Assembly (NCBI RefSeq): GCF_000153165.2
Contig: NC_014472.1
Coordinates: forward strand, 927,501 to 991,500
Reading direction: 5' to 3'
Origin: Maribacter sp. HTCC2170
GTDB taxonomy: Bacteria > Bacteroidota > Bacteroidia > Flavobacteriales > Flavobacteriaceae
DNA: 64,000 nt
Under the pieces are notes generated by a model. That model saw nothing but the letters and a program-made list of their open reading frames with translations, was not told where the DNA came from and did not search any database. A program made the translations under genes and the position numbers. Positions 28,618 to 38,658 of the stretch are shown piece by piece. Positions within the stretch are counted from its first letter, which is position 1. Every line of letters begins with the position of its first letter.

Positions 28618-28986
28618 ATGAAATCGTTAGCTATTATTGCCCTTATAACTTTCTCAACAACCTTTGGCCTAGCCCAACAAGGACAGGTTAACATTCAACA
28701 GGATGACCAAATAAGTGATTTACTGGAAATTTATAAGGCAGCCAATAAAGATCATGAATACTACAGAATACAAGTGGGTTTTGGTTCTTTTGCCAAAGCT
28801 CAAACAATAAAAGAAAATGTTGAAATAGATTTTCCCGATTTGTTTTCAAAAATAGATTTTGACTCACCTACATACAGAGTTCGTTTAGGTAGATTCAAGT
28901 CAAAGCTCGAAGCGGAACGAAAATTCAAGGAAATAAGAGAAAAATATCCTGATGCGATGTTATTAAAACCAAAAAAATCGACTTGA
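28618..28986 (+). CDS. Exported SPOR-domain protein
   Basis: From the ATG at 28618 the protein starts MKSLAIIALITFSTTFGLAQ, a good signal peptide; an in-frame ATG at 28591 would add MKIYHNNNT and lies at the inferred transcript start. The mature part (about 100 residues) is a single SPOR domain: YRIQVGFGSFAKAQTIKENV followed by YRVRLGRFKSKLEAERKFKEI and a closing basic strand. SPOR domains bind denuded peptidoglycan glycan strands at division sites. The protein has no other domain or membrane anchor. Single gene, divergent from the act operon; its stop codon lies inside the terminator stem. Confidence 0.82.
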   Translation: MKSLAIIALITFSTTFGLAQQGQVNIQQDDQISDLLEIYKAANKDHEYYRIQVGFGSFAKAQTIKENVEIDFPDLFSKIDFDSPTYRVRLGRFKSKLEAERKFKEIREKYPDAMLLKPKKST

Positions 28987-29003
28987 AAAAGTCGATTTTT
29001 TTT
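28971..29003. terminator. Bidirectional terminator between SPOR gene and infB
   Basis: A 14-base stem AAAAAAATCGACTT (28971-28984) / AAGTCGATTTTTTT (28989-29002) with loop GAAA. Both strands end in a T-run, so it can stop the SPOR gene (plus) and rimP-nusA-infB (minus). Confidence 0.9.
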
Positions 29004-29020
29004 ATTCTGTAAAGAACCTA

Positions 29021-31738
29021 TTATTTTGATTTTAGTTTCTTCTTGACTGCCACCTCTTCAAAGGCCTCAACAATATCAAGTTCTTTAATATCATTGTAGT
29101 TTTTAATCTGTAGACCGCAATCATAGCCTTTGGAAACCTCTTTCACATCATCTTTAAATCGCTTTAAAGATGCCAGCTCGCCTGTATAGATTACAACACC
29201 ATCACGTATTAATCGAATATTGGAGTTTCGGAATATTTTACCAATTGTAACCATACAACCAGCTATTGTACCAATCTTGGATATTTTAAAAGTCTCACGA
29301 ATTTCAGCAGTACCCGTAATCTCTTCCTTCATTTCTGGAGAAAGCATACCTTCCATTGCGTCCTTAAGATCATTAATTGCATCATAGATAATAGAATACA
29401 TTCTGATATCTATTTCTTCCTTATCAGCAACGGCTCTCGCATTACCCATTGGCCTTACATTAAAGCCAATAATAACTGCATCTGAGGCAGAAGCCAAAAG
29501 AACATCGGACTCAGTAATTGGCCCAACTCCTTTATGAATTATATTTACCTGTATCTCTTCTGTAGACAATTTCTGGAACGAATCCGTCAATGCCTCAACA
29601 GAACCATCAACATCACCTTTGAGGATAATGTTCAATTCCTTAAAGTCCCCTAAAGCAATACGTCTTCCGATTTCATCCAACGTAATATGACGCTGTGTTC
29701 TAACCGACTGCTCTCTTTGAAGTTGAGACCTCCTGGTAGCAATCTGCTTAGCTTCACGCTCATCTTCCAATACATTGAATTTATCCCCAGCCTGTGGAGC
29801 TCCGTCCAAACCAAGAATCGAAATCGGGGTTGAAGGACCAACTTCACTTATTTCCTTTCCTCGTTCATCATGCATGGCCTTAACTTTACCACTGCATGTT
29901 CCTGCCAATACGTAATCACCTATTTTTAAAGTACCAGCTTGCACCAAAATAGTTGATACGTAACCCTTTCCTTTATCTAAGAACGCCTCAACAACAGTAC
30001 CGTTAGCCAACTTATCTGGGTTCGCCTTTAGCTCCAAAAGCTCAGCTTCAAGCAGTACCTTTTCAAGCAACTCTTTAATACCCTCACCTGTTTTAGCTGA
30101 TATATCATGTGACTGTATTTTACCACCCCAATCTTCAACTAATAAATTCATTTGAGCAAGCCCTTCCTTAATCTTATCAGGATTTGCCGTTGGTCTATCT
30201 ATTTTGTTTATAGCAAATACAATAGGTACACCTGCAGCCTGAGCATGACTGATAGCCTCCTTGGTCTGAGGCATAATATCATCGTCGGCAGCAACCACAA
30301 TAATCGCTATATCGGTAACTTGTGCACCACGTGCACGCATCGCTGTAAAAGCTTCGTGACCGGGAGTATCCAAGAAAGAGATTTTTTGACCATCTGCCAA
30401 GGTTACACCGTATGCCCCAATATGCTGTGTTATTCCTCCACTTTCCCCTGCAATAACATTTTCTTCACGAATATAATCCAACAAAGAAGTCTTACCGTGA
30501 TCAACATGTCCCATAACGGTAACTATCGGCGCTCTAGGCAATAAATCCTCTGGCGCATCAACCTCTTCTATTATACTTTCTTCAATATCAGCAGTAACAA
30601 ATTCCACTTCATACCCAAACTCTTCGGCAACTATGGATAATGTTTCTGCATCTAATCGCTGGTTCATGGTAACCATAATACCCAATGACATACAAGCCGA
30701 TATGATTTCAGTAGTACTAACACTCATCATCGTAGCAACCTCATTCGCAGTTACAAACTCAGTAACCTTAAGCGTTTTACTTTCAATTTCTTGTAACTCA
30801 AGATCAGCTTCTGTCTGTTGGCGATGTTGATCTCTTTTATCTCTACGATATTTGGCACCTTTACCCTTTTTGGATTTCCCTTGAAGTTTCTCAAGAGTTT
30901 CCCTTACCTGTTTTTGAACATCTTCTTCAGATGGCTCAACCTTATTTACAGTTGCAAAACGCTTTCCGCCTTTTCTAGCTCCCGGACCACCACTTCTAGA
31001 AGGCCCACCTTTTCCGGGACCACTTCCTTGATTACTAACAATTCTCTTTCTTCTCTTCTTTCTATCTGTATTGTCAGAAGTGGTTTTTGGCTCTTCTTTC
31101 TTTTTCTTTGGCTTATTAAACTTACTAAGGTCAATTTTATCCCCTAGTATCTTTGGTCCTGAAAGTTTTTGATATTGCGTTGTTATTTTTTCATCAACTG
31201 GAGTGGCTTCCTCAGCAGCTGGAGCTGATGTAGGCTCTTCTACCTTTGCCTCTTTTACCTCCTCAACAGTTTTTTCTTCAACAGCCTTTTCCTTTACTTG
31301 TTTTTCAACTTCTTTTACTGGTGCAACCTCTTCCTTCTTCTCTTCTACAACCGGTTTTGCCTTTTTCTTCGGCTCTAAGTCTATTTTACCAACAGTTTTT
31401 GGCCCCGCAAGTTCAGCTTTCGCCTTTATCACTCTACCAGCAGATTCAGCTCTTCTTTCTCTAGCCAATCTACGTTCTTCCTGTTCTTGCTCCAACTGCA
31501 ATCTAATGGCTTCTTTCTCTTTTCGCTTTTCCTCACCAACTTCCTGAGAAGCAACTTTCTTGCTCATATCAGTCTGAAACTCATCCAAGAGTACTTGATG
31601 TACTTCCTCAGATATTTTCGTGGTGGGTCTTGCCTCAACATCATGTCCTTTTGACTTGAGAAAATCAACCGCCCTGTCCAAAGAGATATTGAGTTCCCTT
31701 AGAACTTTATTGAGCCTTATTGTTGCATTATCTGCCAT
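29021..31738 (-). CDS. infB: Translation initiation factor IF-2
   Basis: GTPase that brings fMet-tRNA to the 30S subunit and promotes subunit joining. The 905-residue protein has the N-terminal IF2N helix bundle ([20 protein letters not shown]), a long charged low-complexity linker (about 60-300; Lys, Glu, Val, Ala, with a Gly/Arg-rich part near [14 protein letters not shown]), a second IF2N (about 325-385), then the G domain with [20 protein letters not shown] and NKID, and domains II-IV to the C-terminus. Last gene of rimP-nusA-infB, 42 bases after nusA, ending at a bidirectional terminator. Confidence 0.97.
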   Translation of the reverse strand: MADNATIRLNKVLRELNISLDRAVDFLKSKGHDVEARPTTKISEEVHQVLLDEFQTDMSKKVASQEVGEEKRKEKEAIRLQLEQEQEERRLARERRAESAGRVIKAKAELAGPKTVGKIDLEPKKKAKPVVEEKKEEVAPVKEVEKQVKEKAVEEKTVEEVKEAKVEEPTSAPAAEEATPVDEKITTQYQKLSGPKILGDKIDLSKFNKPKKKKEEPKTTSDNTDRKKRRKRIVSNQGSGPGKGGPSRSGGPGARKGGKRFATVNKVEPSEEDVQKQVRETLEKLQGKSKKGKGAKYRRDKRDQHRQQTEADLELQEIESKTLKVTEFVTANEVATMMSVSTTEIISACMSLGIMVTMNQRLDAETLSIVAEEFGYEVEFVTADIEESIIEEVDAPEDLLPRAPIVTVMGHVDHGKTSLLDYIREENVIAGESGGITQHIGAYGVTLADGQKISFLDTPGHEAFTAMRARGAQVTDIAIIVVAADDDIMPQTKEAISHAQAAGVPIVFAINKIDRPTANPDKIKEGLAQMNLLVEDWGGKIQSHDISAKTGEGIKELLEKVLLEAELLELKANPDKLANGTVVEAFLDKGKGYVSTILVQAGTLKIGDYVLAGTCSGKVKAMHDERGKEISEVGPSTPISILGLDGAPQAGDKFNVLEDEREAKQIATRRSQLQREQSVRTQRHITLDEIGRRIALGDFKELNIILKGDVDGSVEALTDSFQKLSTEEIQVNIIHKGVGPITESDVLLASASDAVIIGFNVRPMGNARAVADKEEIDIRMYSIIYDAINDLKDAMEGMLSPEMKEEITGTAEIRETFKISKIGTIAGCMVTIGKIFRNSNIRLIRDGVVIYTGELASLKRFKDDVKEVSKGYDCGLQIKNYNDIKELDIVEAFEEVAVKKKLKSK

Positions 31739-31780
31739 AAATACTAATTCCTAATTCTATAAACTGCTGCTAATATATAG

Positions 31781-33013
31781 CTAATCTTCTAATTCTTCTT
31801 TTAGTATACGCACAACTTCGGAAATTGTTTCCTCTTCCAAATCTGTTCTCTTTACAAGATCATCTACATCTTGCTCCAATACACTTCTTGCGGTATCCAT
31901 TCCAATTTTCTTGAACTCTTCAATGATCCAAGCATCAATCTCATCTGAAAACTCAGTCAATTCTACATCCTCTTCCACACCTTCCCGAAACACATCTATC
32001 TCGTATCCAGTAAGTTGACCCGCCAATCTAATATTATGTCCTCCTCGACCAATTGCCTTGGAAACTTCCTCAGGTCTCAAATAAACCTGTGCTGTCATTT
32101 TCTCATCGTTTAACTTAACAGATGAAACCCTAGCCGGACTCAAAGCCCTTGTAACCAATAGTTGCGGATTGTTCGTCCAATTGATTACATCAATATTTTC
32201 GTTGCCCAATTCCCGAACTATTCCATGAATTCGCGAACCTTTCATACCTACACAGGCACCAACCGGATCAATACGATCATCATAGGAATCAACAGCTACC
32301 TTGGCCTTTTCGCCCGGAATACGCACCGCTTTCTTTATAGTGATCAAACCATCGAAAACCTCAGGAATTTCCTGAAAGAAAAGTTGCTCCAAAAAGCGCG
32401 GGGAGCTTCTGGACATAATTATTGAAGGCTTGTTGCCTTTGAGCTCAACACTTTCAATAATACCACGTACATTATCGCCTTTTCTAAAAAAGTCAGAAGG
32501 AATCTGCCTATCTTTTGGCAAAATAATCTCATTCCCCTCATCATCCAACAAAATAACTGCCTTGTGTCTTATATGGTGCACCTCAGCAGTATAAATTTCA
32601 CCCTCCAGGTCTTTAAATTGCTTGTAAATAGTTGTGTTGTCATGCTCATGGATTTTGGAAATAAGGTTTTGACGTAATGCCAAAATTGCTCTTCTTCCCA
32701 AATCTATCAACTTAACCTCTTCAGAAACATCCTCGCCAACCTCAAAATCAGGTTCAATTTTCTGTGCCTCAGAAAGCGAAATTTCCTCATTTGGCTCTTC
32801 TACCTCACCATCTTCAACAACAATACGGTTCCTCCAAATTTCCAAATCCCCCTTGTCCGGGTTTATAATGATATCGAAATTCTCATCAGAACCGAATTTC
32901 TTTTTAAGCGCGTTCCTAAAAACATCTTCCAAAATCGCCATTAGCGTTACCCTGTCTATGAATTTATCGTCTTTAAATTCTGAGAAAGATTCAATCAGCG
33001 CAATATTTTCCAT
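31781..33013 (-). CDS. nusA: Transcription factor NusA
   Basis: Binds RNA polymerase and nascent RNA, affecting pausing, termination and antitermination. The 410 residues comprise the N-terminal domain (ALIESFSEFKDDKFID onward), an S1 domain (about 130-200, with YTAEVHHIRHKAVIL) and two KH domains (GACVGMKGSRIHGIVREL and KAIGRGGHNIRLAGQLTG). It is shorter than the E. coli protein, lacking the two acidic C-terminal repeats, as is usual outside gammaproteobacteria. The C-terminus is acidic (EEETISEVVRILKEELED). It starts 13 bases after rimP. Confidence 0.97.
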   Translation of the reverse strand: MENIALIESFSEFKDDKFIDRVTLMAILEDVFRNALKKKFGSDENFDIIINPDKGDLEIWRNRIVVEDGEVEEPNEEISLSEAQKIEPDFEVGEDVSEEVKLIDLGRRAILALRQNLISKIHEHDNTTIYKQFKDLEGEIYTAEVHHIRHKAVILLDDEGNEIILPKDRQIPSDFFRKGDNVRGIIESVELKGNKPSIIMSRSSPRFLEQLFFQEIPEVFDGLITIKKAVRIPGEKAKVAVDSYDDRIDPVGACVGMKGSRIHGIVRELGNENIDVINWTNNPQLLVTRALSPARVSSVKLNDEKMTAQVYLRPEEVSKAIGRGGHNIRLAGQLTGYEIDVFREGVEEDVELTEFSDEIDAWIIEEFKKIGMDTARSVLEQDVDDLVKRTDLEEETISEVVRILKEELED

Positions 33014-33026
33014 CTGTATACTACTA

Positions 33027-33488
33027 TTAAAATTTTAATATAACTTTTGCTTCCTTAATGTCAGAAAAGGTGATTTCCTTTTTTTTCTGAACAGTGGTCT
33101 TCCCTTTTCCAATGGGCTTAGGTTCTCTGGCTTTCCATTCCAAAACAATACCATTTGTGCTGGCAGCCGTAAGATTACCTTCATAAACATTTTCCAATGT
33201 TTGCACTTTTACTTTTCTGCCGATATTCTTTTGATACTGTCTTGGATTCACCATCGGCGATGCTGCACCAGCAGATGTTACGGTCAAGGAAAAATCTTCT
33301 TCCTCTCTATCTAAATTATGCTCTATGCCCCGACTTACCTTCATACAATCTTGAACACTTACACCATTATCACCATCCAAGACAACATTGATGCTATTGT
33401 CAGCACCCATGGTAAAATCTATCAAAAAAAGTGATTCATCTTGGCTGAGTGCCTCGTTTAAAAGCGACTTGACTTTGTCTTTCAACAT
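33027..33488 (-). CDS. rimP: Ribosome maturation factor RimP
   Basis: Assists assembly of the 30S subunit. I start at 33488 (MLKDKVKSLLNEALSQDESLF), which gives 153 residues, the family's normal size; an in-frame ATG at 33515 would add MSPLLLLKV and lies inside a leader hairpin. The N-terminal domain contains NSINVVLDGDNGVSVQDC and GIEHNLDREEEDFSLTVTSAG, and the C-terminal domain is an Sm-like barrel (KVKVQTLENVYEGNLTAA). First gene of rimP-nusA-infB, the conserved operon order. Confidence 0.94.
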   Translation of the reverse strand: MLKDKVKSLLNEALSQDESLFLIDFTMGADNSINVVLDGDNGVSVQDCMKVSRGIEHNLDREEEDFSLTVTSAGAASPMVNPRQYQKNIGRKVKVQTLENVYEGNLTAASTNGIVLEWKAREPKPIGKGKTTVQKKKEITFSDIKEAKVILKF

Positions 33489-33505
33489 AACTTTTAGTAA
33501 CAAAA

Positions 33506-33526
33506 GAGGGGACAAATTGTCCCCTC
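33506..33526 (-). other. Leader hairpin before rimP
   Basis: GAGGGGACAA (33506-33515) and TTGTCCCCTC (33517-33526) are perfect inverted arms around one base, so a stable stem with a small loop in the RNA. On the minus strand it is followed by TTTTG, 18 bases before the chosen rimP start. It could act as an attenuator or mRNA 5-prime stabiliser. Confidence 0.6.
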
Positions 33527-33555
33527 ATGAATACCGTAATATCCTTTCAGTGATG

Positions 33556-33584
33556 CAAATATACAACATTTTTATAATCTTCAA
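33556..33584 (-). promoter_or_regulatory. Promoter of rimP-nusA-infB
   Basis: TTG (33582-33584) is followed after 18 bases by TATATTTG (33556-33563), an exact TAnnTTTG match on the minus strand. The inferred start near 33550 puts the rimP hairpin about 25 bases into the leader. Confidence 0.68.
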
Positions 33585-33681
33585 CAAGCTTATTTACAAG
33601 ATATGATGTATAAATTGTCACACCTGTAAAAAGTGGTATTTTAATGCTATTTTTATTCTCAGGACAACAATTAAAAATACA

Positions 33682-35028
33682 ATGGAAATATTATCATCAT
33701 ACAACCTAATTATAGGAGCCTCTATTATTGTAATTCTCTCTTTTTGGTTCAATGGGGTTTCTAAAAAAACAAATATCCCATCGGTATTGATGCTAATAGT
33801 ATTGGGCATCATCTTGCAATATGCCCTGGATTATTTTGTGCCCAATATGCCTGAATTTGATGGTGCCCTCGAAATTTTGGGTATTGTTGGTTTGATTATG
33901 ATCGTGCTTGAAGCCGCATTGGAGCTTGAACTAAAAAAAGAAAAAATAATTCCCATTCTAAAAGCCATGGCGATAGCTTTGATTGGACTAATAGGTTCTG
34001 CTTGGGTTGCCGCATTGATAATATATCAATTCATTCCAGAAATGACCATGCAATCGGCATGGTTGTATGCAACACCCTTATCAATACTTTCAAGTGCAAT
34101 TATCATTCCCAGTGTAAGTGGCCTTTCAGAAAAGAAAAAAGAATTCCATATTTACGAAAGCACCTTTTCTGACATCATGGGAATCATGATGTTCTACTTT
34201 TTAATAGGCGGTTTAAACCCTGCTGAAGATTCTGGAGTTTCCGGTTTTGCCATAAATCTTTTAATTACTGTAGTAATTGCCTTGGCCGCCAGTTATGCCA
34301 TTATCTTAATATTTCAACGAATTAAAAGTCCCGCGAAATTGTTTTTATTGATTGCCGTGCTTTTACTACTTTATGCAATAGGTAAAAAATTCCACCTTTC
34401 ATCATTGATCATCATTCTGATATTTGGGCTTGTAATCGCCAACGTTAGATTATTCTTTCCAGGAAAACTAGCCACTTTTTTAGAAAACGAAAAAGTAAAT
34501 CAAATTTACCACGAACTACATATTATCACACTGGAAACTGCTTTCATTGTCCGCACTTTCTTCTTCGTGATATTCGGGATTACGATAGTAATATCATCAT
34601 TGTTTAGTTTAAGCGTTGCTCTTGTTAGCGTATTGATTATCATTTCAATTTATGCTATAAGATTTGTGATTCTTAGGACTTTTTTCGGTAGCGATATAAT
34701 GCCACAGTTATTCATTGCCCCTCGAGGATTGATTACCGTACTCTTGTTTTATGCAATTCCAAAAGAGGCACAAGTAGCTACTTTTGAATCAGGTATATTA
34801 TTGTTCGTTATTATCGGCACAAGTTTGATCATGACTTGGGCAATGATCAAGGAAGGCAAAAAAATGGGCACCCTGTTAGATGAGGATTTAGTGGACGACA
34901 ATATTATGGATATTGAGACCAAAGAAACCAAGGCCATCGATATTGACTTAACTATTGAAAAACGAATTGAAAATGATGGGAAAACTTTGGATAATCTAGA
35001 TTCTGAAGATGAATCACCCAACATATAA
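33682..35028 (+). CDS. Cation:proton antiporter, CPA1-like
   Basis: 448 residues with about 12 membrane helices up to residue 395, then an acidic, hydrophilic tail of about 50 residues (MGTLLDEDLVDDN onward). The helical part resembles Na+/H+ exchangers: VLMLIVLGIILQ in the first helices, the crossing region STFSDIMGIMMFY near residue 163, where CPA1 proteins usually have Asn-Asp and this one has Ser-Asp, and IAPRGLITVLLFY near 345. It probably exports Na+ or K+ in exchange for protons across the inner membrane; ion preference cannot be read from the sequence. Monocistronic, with a terminator after it. Confidence 0.82.
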   Translation: MEILSSYNLIIGASIIVILSFWFNGVSKKTNIPSVLMLIVLGIILQYALDYFVPNMPEFDGALEILGIVGLIMIVLEAALELELKKEKIIPILKAMAIALIGLIGSAWVAALIIYQFIPEMTMQSAWLYATPLSILSSAIIIPSVSGLSEKKKEFHIYESTFSDIMGIMMFYFLIGGLNPAEDSGVSGFAINLLITVVIALAASYAIILIFQRIKSPAKLFLLIAVLLLLYAIGKKFHLSSLIIILIFGLVIANVRLFFPGKLATFLENEKVNQIYHELHIITLETAFIVRTFFFVIFGITIVISSLFSLSVALVSVLIIISIYAIRFVILRTFFGSDIMPQLFIAPRGLITVLLFYAIPKEAQVATFESGILLFVIIGTSLIMTWAMIKEGKKMGTLLDEDLVDDNIMDIETKETKAIDIDLTIEKRIENDGKTLDNLDSEDESPNI

Positions 35029-35048
35029 ATCATAATTCTGTGAAAATG

Positions 35049-35082
35049 AAAAATCCCAACACATAAAGTATTGGGATTTTTT
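35049..35082. terminator. Bidirectional terminator between antiporter gene and tRNA-Gln
   Basis: AAAAATCCCAA (35049-35059) and TTGGGATTTTTT (35071-35082) form an 11-base stem with an 11-base loop. Both strands end in T residues, so it serves the plus-strand antiporter gene and the minus-strand tRNA. Confidence 0.85.
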
Positions 35083-35083
35083 G

Positions 35084-35154
35084 TTGGCCCACAAGGACTC
35101 GAACCTTGAATGCCGGTACCAAAAACCGGAGTGTTACCATTACACCATGGGCCA
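35084..35154 (-). tRNA. tRNA-Gln (anticodon TTG)
   Basis: The minus strand folds as a cloverleaf: acceptor arms TGGCCCA / TGGGCCA, D stem GTGT/ACAC with loop AATGGTA, anticodon stem CCGGT/ACCGG with loop TTTTGGT giving anticodon TTG, and T stem CAAGG/CCTTG with loop TTCGAGT. The discriminator is A (position 35084). The 3-prime CCA is not encoded and must be added by nucleotidyltransferase. Confidence 0.95.
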
Positions 35155-35172
35155 TTACCTCTAAAGAGCGTG

Positions 35173-35203
35173 CAAATTTAAAACAAAGTTTGGTTTGCAC
35201 AAA
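35173..35203 (-). promoter_or_regulatory. Promoter of tRNA-Gln
   Basis: TTTG (35200-35203) and TAAATTTG (35173-35180) on the minus strand are 19 bases apart, an exact consensus match. The inferred start near 35166 is about 12 bases before the mature tRNA end. Confidence 0.7.
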
Positions 35204-35322
35204 CATTTTTAAATACATTAATTCAAAAAAGTCTGTTTATACCTGTTAAAGGTTTATCAAAAATGTATGAGCATATCTATATTAATTGCTAAATTCGCCC
35301 ATCAGGTAAAACCACGTACTGC

Positions 35323-38300
35323 ATGTTTTCAAAGAACTTCGAAAAATGGGACACCATACTCGGATGGGTAGTCTTCTTTATAGCACTTATCACATACTTT
35401 ATTACCGTAGAACCCACTAGCAGTTTTTGGGATGCCGGCGAGTACATCGCAACATCAGCCAAATTACAAGTGGGCCACCCACCTGGAGCACCACTATTAC
35501 AAATGATAGGCGCATTTTTCGCCATGTTTGCATTCGGTGATGACCAAGTAGCAAGAATGGTGAATTTTGTATCTGGCGCATCCAGTGCATTCACAATCTT
35601 ATTTATGTTTTGGACCATTACCAATTTAGCAAGAAAATTGATGGCCAAAGGTGAACAGCTTACAAATAGCAAAGCAATCGCAATACTTGGCAGCGGTCTT
35701 GTCGGAGCGCTGGCCTTCACCTATTCAGACAGTTTTTGGTTCAATGCCGTTGAAACCGAAGTTTATTCAATGGCAAGTTTTATCATGGCCCTTCTACTTT
35801 GGATGGGATTAAAGTGGACAGACAATCTTGATAATCCACGAGGAAATCGTTGGCTTATCTTGATTTCGTTCGTAGTTGGACTAACCTTCGGCATACAATT
35901 TATGGGCTTTTTGGCCATACCATCGATAGGACTCCTGTACTACTTTAAGAAATATAAGACCACTACGGTAAAAAACTTTCTTTTGGCCAACCTATCGGTA
36001 ATTGCAATACTAATGTTGGTATATAAGTTCTCATTAACTTATGTCCTTAAATTGTTTGGTTGGGCCGAGGTCTTTTTTATCAATAACATTGGTTTGCCAT
36101 TTAACTCAGGCTCATTGATTATGGGGCTCCTTTTTATTGCAGCCTTTTATTTTGGATTGAGATATACCCGTAAAAATGATTTTCGTATTGCCAATACCAT
36201 TGTTCTTTGCTTAATGTTTTTATTTTTTGGCTTTTCTTCTTGGTTAATGCTCCCAATACGTGCGAATGCCAATGTGGTTATCAATGAAAACAATCCGTCA
36301 GATGCTAGATCCTTATTGGCCTATTATAATCGAGAACAATACCCTGGGGTTGACAGCCCGGTTTATGGTGCTTATTATTCCGATTTATTCGCTCCTGCAG
36401 GAAAGGAAATGGACGACAAACCAAAGTATGAAAAAGATGAGGCCTCAGGAAAATACATAGTTGTCAATTATTACAAAAATGCGCTTCAAGATTCTCATGA
36501 AAAACACAAGGGTATTTTACCACGGATGTGGAGTGGTCAGCATGCGGAAAACTACATGCGTTATTTTGGCCCATTGGATTTTAAAATGACCCAATCCAAC
36601 GACGAGCTTAGACAGGCGGTGAATCAGGTAAAAACTGGTTATGCGAATGGCGAAATTGATACTGAACAATATATAAGTTTCTTGAAAAGATTTGATGAGT
36701 ACATTGAAGTTCAGCCTCCCACTGTTTGGGACAATGTAAAATATATGCTAGAGTTCCAGTTCGGGTATATGTACTGGAGGTACTTTATGTGGAATTTTGT
36801 TGGAAAGAACAATGATGTTCAAGGCCGCTACGACGAAAATGGAAATTGGTTGAGCGGTATTGGTTTTATTGATGAAATGCGACTGGGAAGTCAAGACAAT
36901 TTACCCAGTGACATAAAAAATAACAAAGCCAGGAACACCTATTTCTTTTTACCCCTGATTTTGGGAATCATTGGTATCTTGTTTCAAATCTCGAAAAACC
37001 CAAAACAGTTTTGGGTATTGTTCGTGTTTTTCCTGTTTACCGGAATAGCAATCCAGTTTTATACAAATCCGTATATATTTCAACCACGGGAACGCGATTA
37101 TTCCTTGGTAGGCTCGTTCTATATTTTTGCATTATGGATAGGGCTTGGTGTTTACGGTCTCTTTGATGAGTTCCAAAAATGGCTCTCCCCCAAAATTTTG
37201 GCACCTCTCGTTACTGTTATATGCCTGTTGGCCGTACCTACCGTCATGGCCGTACAGAATTGGGACGACCATGACAGATCAAACCGTTTCACAGCAAAAT
37301 CATCGGCAAAATCGTATCTGGATTCCTGTCAAAAAGATGTGGGCGCTATTCTTTTTACCATTGGGGATAATGACACTTTTCCACTTTGGTATGCACAGGA
37401 GATTGAAAAATACAGGACGGATGTACGGATTGTTTGTACAAGTCTTTTCGAAACAGACTGGTACGTTGACCAAATGAAAAGAAAGGCCTACTCAAGTGGC
37501 CCTATACCCTCACAAATAACCCATGACAAATATCGATGGGGTTCGCGAGATGTATTGTACTTCCAAAATGTAGACCCTCTTTTTAACAGAGAGGTTTCTA
37601 AAAGCCGGTGGGATATAAAAGATTTTATTGATTGGATTGATAGTGACAAACCTCAGACAAAATTCAAATTTTTTCTAGAGAATCAAGAAGTCGATGTTGA
37701 TGAATATCCTGAGAACACCCAAAACCTTGTATATTATCCAACCCAGAAAATTCGCATCCCGGTAAACAAAAAGAATGCGATTGAGAGTGGCTTGGTCAAA
37801 GAAAAAGATTCCGCATTAATAGTAGATTATATTGATATTGACTTACCTGGCGCCATTACCAAGAAGAGTATGATGATGCTGGATATTGTTGCCAATAATG
37901 ATTGGAAACGACCCCTGTACTTTTCCGGAGGCAGTTTTGATGATGCCGAATTTATATGGATGAAAGATTACCTACAGCTGGACGGGATGGCTTATAAATT
38001 GGTTCCAATAAAAACTGAAAGAAGCAACTCTTTTGATATGGGTAGAATAGATTCTGACCTTATGTATGATATCGTATCTAACTGGGATTGGGGTAATTCT
38101 GGCAGCCCAGATATTTACCATGATCCCCAGACAAGGGTTCAGGGAATTTCCTACAGGAGCAACTTAGCTAGATTAATGACCCAATTGATTGAGGAAAACA
38201 AAATTGACAAGGCCAAAGATATTATCAAAATTGCAATGGAGAATATGCCAGTGAAAAACTTTGCTTATTACCATTTTGTATTACCATTTATTGATGGTTA

Positions 38301-38658
38301 TTATAAAGTTGGCGAGACAAACCAAGCTCATGACCTCTATAATACGATGAAGAAAATTTATCAGGAAAGGTTAGAATACTATAATGGCATTCCATTAGAT
38401 CAACAATATGATAAAATTGACGATATCATCACCGATATGGAATCATATCGTAGGGTAATTGATGTCCTAATCGACAACAACGATAGGGAAATGGCGGAAA
38501 AAGAAACATTGATTTTTAATGAATATATAGATAAATTCAGTCATTTCTATAAAGACGAAATTCTTGAGGAAGAACCGGTTATAGGAAGTAACCCAGATAT
38601 GTCTGACACTGTTCAAATTGACAGCACAGCACAGGATTCGATAGCAAATCCAAATTAA
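35323..38658 (+). CDS. DUF2723 integral membrane protein
   Basis: 1111 residues. The N-terminal half (about 10-660) contains roughly 12 membrane helices, with the DUF2723 signature near the start: SSFWDAGEYIATSAKLQVGH, then PPGAPLLQMIGAFFAMF. This Asp/Glu and His arrangement in the first loop resembles polyprenol-dependent GT-C glycosyltransferases. The C-terminal part (about 680-1111) is soluble, with DNDTFPLWYAQEIE and a helical, repeat-like end (AMENMPVKNFAYYHFVLPF). Human TMEM260 shares the domain and is reported as a protein O-mannosyltransferase, so a protein-glycosylation role in the envelope is a reasonable inference but unproven for the bacterial family. Monocistronic; no terminator was recognised after it. 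Confidence 0.85.
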   Translation: MFSKNFEKWDTILGWVVFFIALITYFITVEPTSSFWDAGEYIATSAKLQVGHPPGAPLLQMIGAFFAMFAFGDDQVARMVNFVSGASSAFTILFMFWTITNLARKLMAKGEQLTNSKAIAILGSGLVGALAFTYSDSFWFNAVETEVYSMASFIMALLLWMGLKWTDNLDNPRGNRWLILISFVVGLTFGIQFMGFLAIPSIGLLYYFKKYKTTTVKNFLLANLSVIAILMLVYKFSLTYVLKLFGWAEVFFINNIGLPFNSGSLIMGLLFIAAFYFGLRYTRKNDFRIANTIVLCLMFLFFGFSSWLMLPIRANANVVINENNPSDARSLLAYYNREQYPGVDSPVYGAYYSDLFAPAGKEMDDKPKYEKDEASGKYIVVNYYKNALQDSHEKHKGILPRMWSGQHAENYMRYFGPLDFKMTQSNDELRQAVNQVKTGYANGEIDTEQYISFLKRFDEYIEVQPPTVWDNVKYMLEFQFGYMYWRYFMWNFVGKNNDVQGRYDENGNWLSGIGFIDEMRLGSQDNLPSDIKNNKARNTYFFLPLILGIIGILFQISKNPKQFWVLFVFFLFTGIAIQFYTNPYIFQPRERDYSLVGSFYIFALWIGLGVYGLFDEFQKWLSPKILAPLVTVICLLAVPTVMAVQNWDDHDRSNRFTAKSSAKSYLDSCQKDVGAILFTIGDNDTFPLWYAQEIEKYRTDVRIVCTSLFETDWYVDQMKRKAYSSGPIPSQITHDKYRWGSRDVLYFQNVDPLFNREVSKSRWDIKDFIDWIDSDKPQTKFKFFLENQEVDVDEYPENTQNLVYYPTQKIRIPVNKKNAIESGLVKEKDSALIVDYIDIDLPGAITKKSMMMLDIVANNDWKRPLYFSGGSFDDAEFIWMKDYLQLDGMAYKLVPIKTERSNSFDMGRIDSDLMYDIVSNWDWGNSGSPDIYHDPQTRVQGISYRSNLARLMTQLIEENKIDKAKDIIKIAMENMPVKNFAYYHFVLPFIDGYYKVGETNQAHDLYNTMKKIYQERLEYYNGIPLDQQYDKIDDIITDMESYRRVIDVLIDNNDREMAEKETLIFNEYIDKFSHFYKDEILEEEPVIGSNPDMSDTVQIDSTAQDSIANPN

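Noticed and set aside
35181-35322. TAAATTCG near 35290 as a promoter for the DUF2723 gene
   Set aside because: One mismatch in the -7 box and no -33 element at the usual distance; not listed as a feature.
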